Source: Paraglaciecola hydrolytica (lineage in GTDB: Bacteria; Pseudomonadota; Gammaproteobacteria; Enterobacterales; Alteromonadaceae). From it: 64,000 nucleotides of DNA. A program made the translations under genes and the position numbers. Below the pieces are notes generated by a model that worked only from the letters and a program-made list of their open reading frames with translations, searched no databases and was not told the DNA's origin. Shown here in pieces: positions 26,502 through 34,739 of the stretch. The first letter of the stretch is position 1. Each line of letters starts with the position of its first letter. Location: assembly GCF_001565895.1 (NCBI RefSeq), contig NZ_LSNE01000003.1, positions 912,380 through 976,379 of the forward strand, in the 5' to 3' direction.

Positions 26502-27875
26502 ATGTTAGGCGCAGTGTCAACCCAAGTGCTGAATGTGCGTAGTTTGCCACAAAGCACTAGCTTGATAATTGGCCAACTTACTGAAGGTATGGTGGTGTGT
26601 GGTGATGGCCCACATCATGGCTGGCTGCAAATCTCTTATGCAGATACCTTTGGTTTTGTATCCACTCACTACTTGCAACCCGTCAATGATCTAGCGCGCT
26701 TAAGTGGCACGGTAACCGCGACCACACTCAATATTCGCCAATCCCCTTCTGTATCAGCCAAAACCTTGGCATCTTTGGCCTTGGGTGCATCGGTAAAAAC
26801 CCTCGCAGTGGTAAACGATTGGTTAGAAATTGAATTTAATGGTAAGTCGGCTTATGTCATGGCCAAATTTATCGATCTGGTTTATGTCACTAGCGGTTAC
26901 TACGCCTTAGTCAATGTCACTGCTTTAAATGTAAGATCTGCCCCTTATGTGACAGCCAGTTTATTTGGTCAATTAAGTTTAGATAGTCGAGTGTGGGTTG
27001 AAGGTAAACAACTCGATTGGAGCCAAATTCGTTTTAATGGCAACCGAGGCTATGTCAAAAGCGAATATCTGCATATCGACTCGCAGGCAGCGCCACAAGT
27101 TACCTCTATACCTAGCGCTTTGGATGAGCAAACGGAAGCAGAGCGAATCCCCATAGTGGAACATGGCCAAACCTTGGCCAGACTCACACCTAAGACTATT
27201 TTGACCATAAGTGGGAGTAGTGAACAACGTAATGCCGCTGCAACATGGAACCGTTGGGGCGCGTTGTTACAAGACTTGAGCGATAAAAAACAGCTAGATG
27301 TAGCCTGTGCATTAGCGGTGTTATGTGTAGAAAGTTCGGGTAAGGGCTTTGAGCAAAATAACAGTGACAAGATGATTATTCGTTTTGAAAACCATAAGTT
27401 TTGGACTTTTTGGGGCAAGAATAATGCGCAGCAGTTTCGTCAGCATTTTCAATATAACAACGATAAGGTTTGGACTGAACATCAGTGGCGTAGCGAACCT
27501 CTGGGTGAATGGCAGAGTTTTCACGGAAACCAATCCGCCGAATGGCAGGTGTTCGAATTTGCCTGTCAGTTAGATTCCAAAGCAGCCATGTTATCTATCA
27601 GTATGGGCGCCCCACAAATTATGGGCTTTCATTTCGAGCGTATTGGCTATCAATCAGTAGAAGAAATGTTTAAGGCTTTTAGCACTAGCATACAAGGGCA
27701 AATCAATGGCCTGTTTGATTTTTTTTCGCCCACTATGCTGCGTTATTTGCAAGAAATGGCTTTTACCGATTTTGCTGGGATGTACAACGGCAAGGGGCAA
27801 AAACAGCTCTATGGCAACAAAATTCAACAACATTACACGGCATTTAAAAAACTAATGCCTAATCAAGTGGATTAA
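26502..27875 (+). CDS. Triple SH3 N-acetylmuramidase (endolysin-like)
   Basis: This is a 457-residue peptidoglycan hydrolase. Three bacterial SH3-type cell-wall-binding repeats occupy about 5-62, 70-128 and 137-193. Each has a TxLNVRS/TLNIRQS start and a GFV/AYV/GYVK end. After a linker, residues about 245-455 match the N-acetylmuramidase (DUF3380) domain, with likely catalytic E277 in VESSG and IIRFENHKFW. SMGAPQIMGFH is another family block. There is no signal peptide, so release probably needs the holin encoded 15 bases downstream. No capsid, tail or integrase gene is present nearby. Confidence 0.88.
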   Translation: MLGAVSTQVLNVRSLPQSTSLIIGQLTEGMVVCGDGPHHGWLQISYADTFGFVSTHYLQPVNDLARLSGTVTATTLNIRQSPSVSAKTLASLALGASVKTLAVVNDWLEIEFNGKSAYVMAKFIDLVYVTSGYYALVNVTALNVRSAPYVTASLFGQLSLDSRVWVEGKQLDWSQIRFNGNRGYVKSEYLHIDSQAAPQVTSIPSALDEQTEAERIPIVEHGQTLARLTPKTILTISGSSEQRNAAATWNRWGALLQDLSDKKQLDVACALAVLCVESSGKGFEQNNSDKMIIRFENHKFWTFWGKNNAQQFRQHFQYNNDKVWTEHQWRSEPLGEWQSFHGNQSAEWQVFEFACQLDSKAAMLSISMGAPQIMGFHFERIGYQSVEEMFKAFSTSIQGQINGLFDFFSPTMLRYLQEMAFTDFAGMYNGKGQKQLYGNKIQQHYTAFKKLMPNQVD

Positions 27876-27890
27876 CTCCGAGGAGGAGAC

Positions 27891-28322
27891 ATGAATGTTT
27901 TTTCTTTTATCAGCAATATTTTTGAGCCAGCCGCTAAGCTCATTGATGACTTACATACCAGCGACGAAGAAAAATTAAAATTACAAAGTCAGATCAAAGC
28001 CGTAGAAAACGAATTGTTGGCCAAGGTCATTGATTACGAAAATAAATTACTCGAAAGTAAAACCGCGATTATAACCGCTGAAGCAACAGGGCAATCGTGG
28101 ATACAGCGTAACTGGCGGCCAATTACTATGCTGACATTTCTGGTATTGGTGGTGTGCGATAGTTTTGGCTGGTTACCCAATCCATTGGCACAAGATGCCT
28201 GGACCTTGTTACAAATTGGTTTAGGTGGTTATGTGGCAGGCCGTTCGGCCGAGAAAATGACACAACAATATTTACAGGCTCGTCCAGCCGAGAATAAAAG
28301 TGATGGTATGGCTAAAGGCTAA
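27891..28322 (+). CDS. 3TM-type phage holin-like protein
   Basis: This is a 143-residue protein with a long charged N-terminal helix (about 15-70, EEKLKLQSQIKAVENELLAK) and a hydrophobic part containing SWIQRNWRPITMLTFLVLVV and TLLQIGLGGYVAGRSAE. The NWRP motif before the membrane segments is characteristic of the 3TM holin family found in phages and gene transfer agents. AGGAGG precedes the ATG at good spacing. It lies directly behind a muramidase gene, the usual holin-endolysin pairing. The surroundings contain no other phage genes, so it may be a domesticated lysis or export cassette. Confidence 0.82.
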   Translation: MNVFSFISNIFEPAAKLIDDLHTSDEEKLKLQSQIKAVENELLAKVIDYENKLLESKTAIITAEATGQSWIQRNWRPITMLTFLVLVVCDSFGWLPNPLAQDAWTLLQIGLGGYVAGRSAEKMTQQYLQARPAENKSDGMAKG

Positions 28323-28594
28323 TCACTTATTGGTGACATTAAACCAACTAATATTGTTAATAATTTCAGCAATTTAATAACAAGTCATTGACTTACTTAA
28401 GTCATGTGACGGTTTTTAATGTTTTAACACTGCGACAACAACAAATAGTGCAAATATTGAGCAGTCTTGCTCGACTTTTGACGGCCTTTTATATATAGTG
28501 CGCGCCGTTTTGAACTGAGTAGTGTTGCACGACGGCTTTCCGCATTTCATGTGTACCTTGGTTTTTTTATCTCTTTACTATCTGGAATACCGTT

Positions 28595-30196
28595 TTGATT
28601 TCTACCGCAAATATCACCATGCAGTTTGGCGCTGAGCCTTTATTTGAAAACATCTCAGCTAAATTTGGTAATGGCAATCGTTATGGCCTGATTGGCGCTA
28701 ACGGTTGTGGTAAATCCACGTTTATGAAGATTCTTACCGGTGATCTGGTGCCTTCATCTGGCAACGTGTCCGTCACACCTGGGCAAAAACTCGGTAAACT
28801 CAGTCAGGATCAATTTGCCTTTGAAAAGTATTCTGTAGTGGATACCGTGATCATGGGCGATATGGAGCTGTGGAAGGTCAAACAGCAACGTGATGAGATT
28901 TACGCAAAACCAGAAATGAGTGATGAAGACGGCATGTTAGTGGGCGATTTAGAATCCCAATATGCCGAAATGGATGGTTATACTGCAGAAGCCCGAGCTG
29001 GCGAAATTTTATTAGAAGCAGGCATTGAAGAGCACTATCACTATGGTTTGATGTCGCAAGTGTCTCCCGGTTGGAAAGTGCGGGTACTATTAGCCCAAGC
29101 CTTGTTTGCTAATCCAGACATCCTGTTACTTGATGAGCCGACCAACAACTTGGATATTTACACCATCAACTGGTTGGCCGAAGTACTCAATCAGCGTAAA
29201 TCCACCATGGTTATCATCTCGCATGACAGACACTTTTTAAATTCAGTCTGTACTCACATGGCTGATATCGACTACGGTGAATTGCGCATTTATCCGGGTA
29301 ACTACGAAAAATACCAAGAAGCTGCATCGCTAATTCAAGAGCAATTGTTGCGTGAAAACGCCAAAAAGAGTGAAGAAATCGACGAATTAAAAGCCTTTGT
29401 GGCGCGCTTTTCGGCGAACGCATCAAAAGCTAAGTTGGCTACCTCGCGAGCTAAACGTATGGACAAAATCCAACTAGACGAAGTGAAAAGTTCTAGTCGC
29501 CGTACTCCACGTATCAGCTTTAAACAGCATCAAAAATTACATCGTCAGGCGCTGATCCTTGAAGATATGAGCTTTGGTTTTGAACAGCCGCCATTATTTA
29601 AAGGTGCCAATATATTGCTAGAAGCCGGTGCTCGGTTGGCGATTATCGGTGAAAACGGCGTAGGCAAAACCAGCTTTTTACGTTGTTTGATGAATGAGTT
29701 ACAAGCCGAAGGTGTGGTTAAGTGGTCTGAAAACGCGGTGGTAGGTTATTGCCCACAAGACAGCACGGTGGATTTTGATGGTGACTTAACTCTGTTTGAC
29801 TGGATGTCACAATGGCGTACACCTAAACACAATGACTTAATGGTTCGTGGTTTATTAGGTAGTTTGTTATTCAGTGCCGATGACTTTAACAAAAAGGCCA
29901 AGGTCTGTTCGGGTGGTGAGAAAAACCGTTTATTGTTTGGTAAGTTAATGATGGCCGACTTAAACGTATTGGTAATGGACGAACCGACCAACCACATGGA
30001 TATGGAAGCTATCGAAGCCCTGAACAATGCGCTTAAAAACTTTGACGGCACACTGATTTTTGTAAGTCATGATAGAGAATTTGTTTCTTCTCTAGCGACT
30101 CGCGTAATAGAAATCAAAGATCATAAAGTTATCGATTTCCAAGGTACTTACGAAGAATATTTATCTCATCAAGGTATGCAACAAGCCGTTGCCTAG
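28595..30196 (+). CDS. ybiT: ABC-F family ATPase YbiT
   Basis: YbiT is a ribosome-associated ABC-F ATPase thought to act on stalled translation. The 533-residue product has two ATPase domains with Walker A motifs GANGCGKST and GENGVGKTS. The second signature is [16 protein letters not shown], and the first has diverged. Both Walker B blocks read DEPTNN or DEPTNH. The linker [20 protein letters not shown] is typical. It matches E. coli YbiT almost throughout ([20 protein letters not shown]). The start is a TTG with a weak ribosome-binding site; no upstream ATG is available in frame. A strong terminator follows. Confidence 0.94.
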   Translation: MISTANITMQFGAEPLFENISAKFGNGNRYGLIGANGCGKSTFMKILTGDLVPSSGNVSVTPGQKLGKLSQDQFAFEKYSVVDTVIMGDMELWKVKQQRDEIYAKPEMSDEDGMLVGDLESQYAEMDGYTAEARAGEILLEAGIEEHYHYGLMSQVSPGWKVRVLLAQALFANPDILLLDEPTNNLDIYTINWLAEVLNQRKSTMVIISHDRHFLNSVCTHMADIDYGELRIYPGNYEKYQEAASLIQEQLLRENAKKSEEIDELKAFVARFSANASKAKLATSRAKRMDKIQLDEVKSSSRRTPRISFKQHQKLHRQALILEDMSFGFEQPPLFKGANILLEAGARLAIIGENGVGKTSFLRCLMNELQAEGVVKWSENAVVGYCPQDSTVDFDGDLTLFDWMSQWRTPKHNDLMVRGLLGSLLFSADDFNKKAKVCSGGEKNRLLFGKLMMADLNVLVMDEPTNHMDMEAIEALNNALKNFDGTLIFVSHDREFVSSLATRVIEIKDHKVIDFQGTYEEYLSHQGMQQAVA

Positions 30197-30218
30197 CCTT
30201 ATAAAGCAGATTTAAAAC

Positions 30219-30244
30219 AGCCGTCATCTCGACGGCTTTTTTTT
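30219..30244. terminator. Bidirectional terminator between ybiT and modC
   Basis: AGCCGTC (30219-30225) and GACGGCT (30231-30237) form a 7-bp stem, followed by a run of eight T residues on the plus strand. A-rich sequence on the other side gives a T-rich tail for the convergent modC transcript. Confidence 0.85.
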
Positions 30245-30246
30245 AT

Positions 30247-31353
30247 CTAACTGACTATCGCCACCGATTTAATCTGTGCCCAAACCTGCATACCAATTTC
30301 TAATTTAAGATGGCTTAATGAGCGTTGTGTGATCCTCGCCATGATAATGCAGTCGTCTAGGCGTAATTCTACTAACACCATAGCTTTATCTTGATCAGGT
30401 TTAAAGGCTTGCACAAGGGCTGGCAGACGGTTAACTATGCTGCTGTCCTGATGTTCGCTCAAACTGATACTTACATCTTTAGCCTGTAATCTGATACGCA
30501 TGGTGGTGCCGATAGCTTCGCCACTGTCACGCAGCCACAAACAAGCGTCAGTGGTCTGGTTAAGTTTGACTTGAATAAGATTCCACTCAGGGTCTTTGGC
30601 GATGAGTGCAGTATCCAATACCACTGAAGCATCTTCGGCCATGCCTACAAACAAGGAGATATGTGGCAGAACTTCATTGAGGTCACCTGCAGCCATGACT
30701 TTACCTTGCTGCATCACCACGACATAGTCAGCTAATCTGGCGACTTCGTTGATATCATGGCTGACATAAACAACCGGTACTTTAGTGTTATGTTTGAGTT
30801 TTTCAAGATAGGGCAGTATTTCTTGTTTACGGTTTATATCAAGCGAGGCTAATGGTTCATCCATTAATAACAAACTTGGTTCAGTTAACAGGGCTCTAGC
30901 GATAGCCACACGCTGCCTTTCTCCGCCTGATAATTGCTCGGGGTGATGATTAAGCAAATCACCGAGATCCATCATCGCGACGATTTGCGCAAGGTTTTGT
31001 GCGCTGCGTTGTTTGGCCCGTTTAAGTGCATAGAGTAGATTAGCTTTAACACTTAAATGCGCTAGCAGACTGGATTCTTGAAATACATAACTTAAACCCC
31101 GTTTATGGGTAGCCAAGTTGGTTTTGCCATCTTGCCACACCTGGCCATTGACCTGCATCAGGCCCTTGTCGCAGTTTTGTAAACCCGCCATACACCGTAA
31201 CAAAGTGGTTTTGCCTGAGCCAGAATGGCCAAACAGGGCAATGATACCTTTGCCGGGTAAATATAAATCCACATCAAGATTAAAACCTTGTTGCGCTTGG
31301 CTGGTAAAGGCGAGCTTAAAACGGGCTTGGATGTGAGAGTCAGTCATGGGCAC
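30247..31353 (-). CDS. modC: Molybdate ABC transporter ATP-binding protein ModC
   Basis: ModC is the ATPase of the molybdate importer. The 368-residue product has Walker A GHSGSGKTT at residues 42-50, signature LSGGERQRVAIARALL, and Walker B LLLMDEPLASLD. The C-terminal region (about 290-365) fits the molybdate-binding TOBE domain with SLSEHQDSSIVNRLPALV, which distinguishes ModC from sulfate or maltose ATPases. It is encoded directly after modB with no gap, at the end of modABC, and ends at a shared terminator. Molybdate supports Mo-cofactor enzymes, none of which are in the window. Confidence 0.95.
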   Translation of the reverse strand: MPMTDSHIQARFKLAFTSQAQQGFNLDVDLYLPGKGIIALFGHSGSGKTTLLRCMAGLQNCDKGLMQVNGQVWQDGKTNLATHKRGLSYVFQESSLLAHLSVKANLLYALKRAKQRSAQNLAQIVAMMDLGDLLNHHPEQLSGGERQRVAIARALLTEPSLLLMDEPLASLDINRKQEILPYLEKLKHNTKVPVVYVSHDINEVARLADYVVVMQQGKVMAAGDLNEVLPHISLFVGMAEDASVVLDTALIAKDPEWNLIQVKLNQTTDACLWLRDSGEAIGTTMRIRLQAKDVSISLSEHQDSSIVNRLPALVQAFKPDQDKAMVLVELRLDDCIIMARITQRSLSHLKLEIGMQVWAQIKSVAIVS

Positions 31354-32049
31354 TTACAAACCAAAACGCATATTAGAGGCCGACTTTTTATATTGCGAAT
31401 AATACAGCAGCAATAATACGACAAACGAAAATGCCACTAAACTAGCGGCTAAACCATGAGCTTGCCCGTATTCAAGGGCTTCAACATGGTCGTAAATTTG
31501 CACCGATACCACTCGAGTTTGGCCGGGGATATTACCGCCTATCATTAATACCACACCAAATTCGCCTACAGTGTGCGCAAAACCCAATACACTTGCGGCG
31601 ATAAATCCGGGTTTACTCAGGGGCAATACCACAGTAAAAAATCGATCAAGCGGGCCAGCTCCCAAGGTGGCGGCAACTTCCAGCGGCCTGTTGCCAATAG
31701 CTTGCATAGAGCTTTGTAATGGTTGCACTACAAAGGGCAGCGAATAACACATGGAAGCCAGTACTAATCCCCAAAAGGTAAAAGGTAGCAGTCCGATACC
31801 TAGCTCTTGAGAGAGTTTCCCCAGCCAGCCATTAGGCCCCATTGCCAGTAATAAATAAAACCCCAATACCGTAGGGGGTAAAACCAAAGGCAGGGCAACA
31901 ATCGCCGCCACTGGCCCGCGCCATCTAGATTTGCTGGTGGCCAACCACCAAGCCAAAGGTGTGCACAGGATCAATAACAGCACAGTAACGGTTGCGGCGA
32001 GTTTTAAGGTCAACTCGATAGCTTGCCAATCGGCAGCGCTTAAGTTCAT
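31354..32049 (-). CDS. modB: Molybdate ABC transporter permease ModB
   Basis: ModB is the inner-membrane permease of the molybdate importer. The 231-residue product has about five membrane segments. The EAA loop reads [20 protein letters not shown], and the C-terminal block [20 protein letters not shown] is diagnostic of Mod[16 protein letters not shown] near residue 60 is also conserved. It overlaps the modA stop by four bases and abuts modC, so the three are one transcript. Confidence 0.95.
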   Translation of the reverse strand: MNLSAADWQAIELTLKLAATVTVLLLILCTPLAWWLATSKSRWRGPVAAIVALPLVLPPTVLGFYLLLAMGPNGWLGKLSQELGIGLLPFTFWGLVLASMCYSLPFVVQPLQSSMQAIGNRPLEVAATLGAGPLDRFFTVVLPLSKPGFIAASVLGFAHTVGEFGVVLMIGGNIPGQTRVVSVQIYDHVEALEYGQAHGLAASLVAFSFVVLLLLYYSQYKKSASNMRFGL

Positions 32050-32810
32050 GGTTGTTTTTGCTCCAAGGTGTAGCCAAACGACCGAATGATATGGCTGGCC
32101 TCAGGACCTTGCATAAAGTCCATAAACAGCTTGGCTGTTGTAAGGTGTTTGCTGCGTTTTAAGAGCACCGCATCTTGTTTTATTGGGCGGTATAAGGTGC
32201 TTGGCACTATCCAAGCTGAACCTTTTTTTAGTACCGCATTTTGCATGATCTGTGATACTGCCACAAAACCGATATCAGCATTACCACTGGCAATAAACTG
32301 ATAGGTTTGTGCGATATTTTCGCCCTGTACCCAACGTTTTTGGCTTGCCTCCATTAATTGCATATTAATTAATACATCCATGGCGGCAAGTCCGTATGGA
32401 GCCAGTTTAGGGTTGGCGAGTGCTAACTTATTGAAGTTGTCACTCACTAAAACTGAGGCATCATTGTTTATCTTAAGTGGATCGGCTGACCATAAGGCCA
32501 GTGCACCTAAAGCATAGGTAAAACGACTGCTTGTTAGAGCTAAGTTTTGGTCGATGAGAGCTTGAGGTTTAGTTTGATCGGCTGAAAAGAAAAGGTCGTA
32601 GGGTGCGCCATTAACAATTTGCGCAAAAAATTTTCCAGATGAACCAAAAGCGAGTTGTATCTTATGGGGCTGGGTTTGAGTAAATACTTCGGCAATCTCT
32701 TGCATTGGCCCACTAAAATTAGCAGCAACGGCAACCAGCAACTCTTCTGCTTTGCTGGACGATGTCATTAGCAGTGTACACATTAATATCCACGTTAGGT
32801 GCTTACTCAA
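32046..32810 (-). CDS. modA: Molybdate ABC transporter substrate-binding protein ModA
   Basis: ModA captures molybdate (and tungstate) in the periplasm. The 254-residue precursor has a signal peptide ending SSSKA (residue 21). The mature part begins [20 protein letters not shown]. The oxyanion-binding segments [11 protein letters not shown] and [15 protein letters not shown] are present. The start is a TTG at 32810; the next in-frame ATG would remove most of the signal peptide, so I keep the TTG. It is the first gene of modABC and is preceded by a ModE-like inverted repeat. Confidence 0.95.
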   Translation of the reverse strand: MSKHLTWILMCTLLMTSSSKAEELLVAVAANFSGPMQEIAEVFTQTQPHKIQLAFGSSGKFFAQIVNGAPYDLFFSADQTKPQALIDQNLALTSSRFTYALGALALWSADPLKINNDASVLVSDNFNKLALANPKLAPYGLAAMDVLINMQLMEASQKRWVQGENIAQTYQFIASGNADIGFVAVSQIMQNAVLKKGSAWIVPSTLYRPIKQDAVLLKRSKHLTTAKLFMDFMQGPEASHIIRSFGYTLEQKQP

Positions 32811-32862
32811 GCTAATAGGCCTCGGATTACAGGTGAGCTTGGCTGGCTCGTAGAGTGATAAT

Positions 32863-32886
32863 TGTTATATATTCAATCATATAGCG
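32863..32886. promoter_or_regulatory. ModE-like operator upstream of modA
   Basis: TGTTATATA (32863-32871) and CATATAGCG (32878-32886) are inverted half-sites. Read on the minus strand the site is CGCTATATG-N6-TATATAACA, close to the CGnTATATA-type half-sites bound by ModE in other proteobacteria. It lies about 50 bases upstream of modA and also upstream of the divergent flavoprotein gene. No modE gene is in the window. The consensus is from memory. Confidence 0.5.
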
Positions 32887-32939
32887 AGTCAATGCACTTA
32901 AGTTTGTCACTTGCTTGCAGCACAATACAGGATGAAACA

Positions 32940-33614
32940 ATGCAAATACATGATTCAACACCGCTCAATGATTATATCGAATATCCTGAGCATGAAATGT
33001 TGGCGCGCTCAGAGCAGTTTTATCTGGATATCAAACGCCGTCACAGTATTCGCCAGTTTAGCGATAGGCCAGTGAGCCAAACCATTATCGAAAATTGCAT
33101 TAAAGCCGCTGGTACCGCCCCCAATGGCGCCAATCATCAACCTTGGCATTTTGTGGCGATTCAGTCCCAAGACGTTAAACAACAAATACGTGAACAAGCA
33201 GAAGTTCATGAACAAGGGTTTTATGCAGGCCGTGCAGGTGAAGAATGGCTGAACGCTTTAAAGCCTTTAGGCACAGATGCAGACAAAGCTTTTTTAGCTC
33301 ACGCCCCATGGTTAATTGCCATCTTTAGCCAGAAAACCAGCGGCCAAGATAATGATGAAAAACACACCAATTATTACGTACATGAGTCGGTGGGTATCGC
33401 TACAGGTTTTTTGATCCAAGCCTTACATCATGCAGGTTTAGTAAGCTTAACCCATACCCCAAAACCCATGAGCTTTTTGTCGAAGATATGCCAGCGCCCT
33501 GATAATGAAAGGCCCTTTATGTTGTTAGTGGTGGGTTATCCGGCCGACAATGCTTCTATACCAGAGCATGCTCTACGTAAAAAAAACGTAAATGAAATCC
33601 TAACGGTGCTTTAA
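32940..33614 (+). CDS. Iodotyrosine deiodinase-like nitroreductase-family flavoprotein
   Basis: This is a 224-residue FMN enzyme of the nitroreductase superfamily. RRHSIRQF (33-40) binds the FMN phosphate. AAGTAPNGANHQPWHFV and YYVHESVGIATGFLIQALHH match iodotyrosine deiodinase (IYD) more than generic nitroreductases. The IYD lid residues that grip the halotyrosine zwitterion (human E157, Y161, K182) are matched in spacing by E91, Y95 and K116. A role in reductive dehalogenation of halotyrosines is therefore plausible, though not proven. ATG 32940 has AGGA at good distance; the longer frame upstream would cross the ModE-like site. Confidence 0.85.
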   Translation: MQIHDSTPLNDYIEYPEHEMLARSEQFYLDIKRRHSIRQFSDRPVSQTIIENCIKAAGTAPNGANHQPWHFVAIQSQDVKQQIREQAEVHEQGFYAGRAGEEWLNALKPLGTDADKAFLAHAPWLIAIFSQKTSGQDNDEKHTNYYVHESVGIATGFLIQALHHAGLVSLTHTPKPMSFLSKICQRPDNERPFMLLVVGYPADNASIPEHALRKKNVNEILTVL

Positions 33615-33637
33615 ACATTTAACTTGGCTTATCTATG

Positions 33638-34429
33638 CTATTTATCAAGATTAACCATCGAGAATTCAACGGGATAGATAATATTGTATTGCTGACGTAA
33701 CTGGCGGTATTGCTCGGACAATTTAAAATTTGCCATTGCTCTATCAAAGGTCGCTCTAAGTTCAGGATCGCTGATCGCTGCGCTGTAGTGGGTAGGCGGG
33801 AATAAAGCGTATACATTCACATCATCCATTTGGTTTTCACCCTTAATGACACGACTGTAATAATTGAAAATATTGACATCCATCACCACCACATCAACAC
33901 TGCCTACTAGTAGCATTTCTACCTGACGTCGCTGTTCTGGCAATTCAATATAGAGCAAATTTTCTTTGACTGCCGAGGCAAAATCGTTGCCAAGTACCTT
34001 ACTAGCGCTTTGAAAAGCAATCACACTAAACAGGCGAAAATCACTTAGCTTGTTGAGTTTTATATTGTTTTTTTTCAGGCTGATAGCCACATTTTGATAG
34101 GTGATATAGGGTTGGCTTAATATTTCTGGTGGTACTCCAGATTTGGCATTTAAAGTTAAAGCGATATCAGCATTTTCCTGTTTCATGGTTTCATAAGTAC
34201 GACCATAAGGAACATGAAGCATAGATATACGATGATTGGCAGTCGCTAATACCTGACGGACGAGGTCAACTTCGTAACCACTATCTTGATGTGATATGAC
34301 GTAGGGAGGTTTATCCCAACCTGCAATCACTAATAAATCTTTAGCCTCAGTAGTATGCCAACAAACCAATAGTAACCATAGCCAATCTTTGAGGCTTGGT
34401 TTTCTGCTGGTTTTTACGCAAACACACAT
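33638..34429 (-). CDS. Periplasmic solute-binding protein, SBP family 3-like
   Basis: This is a 263-residue exported protein with a hydrophobic N-terminus (LKDWLWLLLVCWHTTEA) and a two-lobed extracellular solute-binding fold. The mature start LLVIAGWDKPPYVISHQDSG matches the strand that opens the ligand pocket, followed by GYEVDLVRQVLATA. The C-terminal LRATFDRAMANFKLSEQYRQ is typical of family 3. No permease or ATPase gene is adjacent, so it could feed an unlinked transporter or act as a sensor-type orphan. The ligand is unknown. Confidence 0.75.
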   Translation of the reverse strand: MCVCVKTSRKPSLKDWLWLLLVCWHTTEAKDLLVIAGWDKPPYVISHQDSGYEVDLVRQVLATANHRISMLHVPYGRTYETMKQENADIALTLNAKSGVPPEILSQPYITYQNVAISLKKNNIKLNKLSDFRLFSVIAFQSASKVLGNDFASAVKENLLYIELPEQRRQVEMLLVGSVDVVVMDVNIFNYYSRVIKGENQMDDVNVYALFPPTHYSAAISDPELRATFDRAMANFKLSEQYRQLRQQYNIIYPVEFSMVNLDK

Positions 34430-34663
34430 GCTAGTTATATGAACTCCAAAAAGCTTAAATTGTACGAGTTTGTGTAAGCCATAGCGATATTCTGCTTAGC
34501 GCCAAGTTACACTTAAATTGAACTTATCCTGTTAAATTAAACTTAGCAATAAATCCCGACAATTTACCATTGCTAACGTGTTCACCACGAGGATTCGTTT
34601 CGAATTTTGGGGTTAGTTACAAAAGGTAAAATATAGTACGGTTTTACCCAAGTCACTGTGAAA

Positions 34664-34692
34664 TTGGTATTTTTTGGTGGCTTGGGTATACA
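34664..34692 (+). promoter_or_regulatory. Predicted sigma-70 promoter for the amidohydrolase gene
   Basis: TTGGTA (34664-34669) and TATACA (34687-34692) are separated by exactly 17 bases. An 8-base inverted repeat, TACCCAAG (34645-34652) and CTTGGGTA (34681-34688), brackets the -35 box and enters the -10, suggesting an operator. The promoter position argues that translation starts downstream, at 34728 or 34740. The 310-base gap from 34430 holds nothing else I can support. Confidence 0.5.
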
Positions 34693-34739
34693 ATCCATTT
34701 AACTTGAATCTGTCTATTTGCTTTCAAATGAGAATACAT

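Noticed and set aside
28478-28505. TTGACG and TATATA as a ybiT promoter
   Set aside because: The two boxes are only about eight bases apart, far from the 16-18 base optimum.
33638-34429. Membership of the modABC operon or a complete ABC importer
   Set aside because: It is convergent with the flavoprotein gene, separate from mod genes, and has no permease or ATPase nearby.
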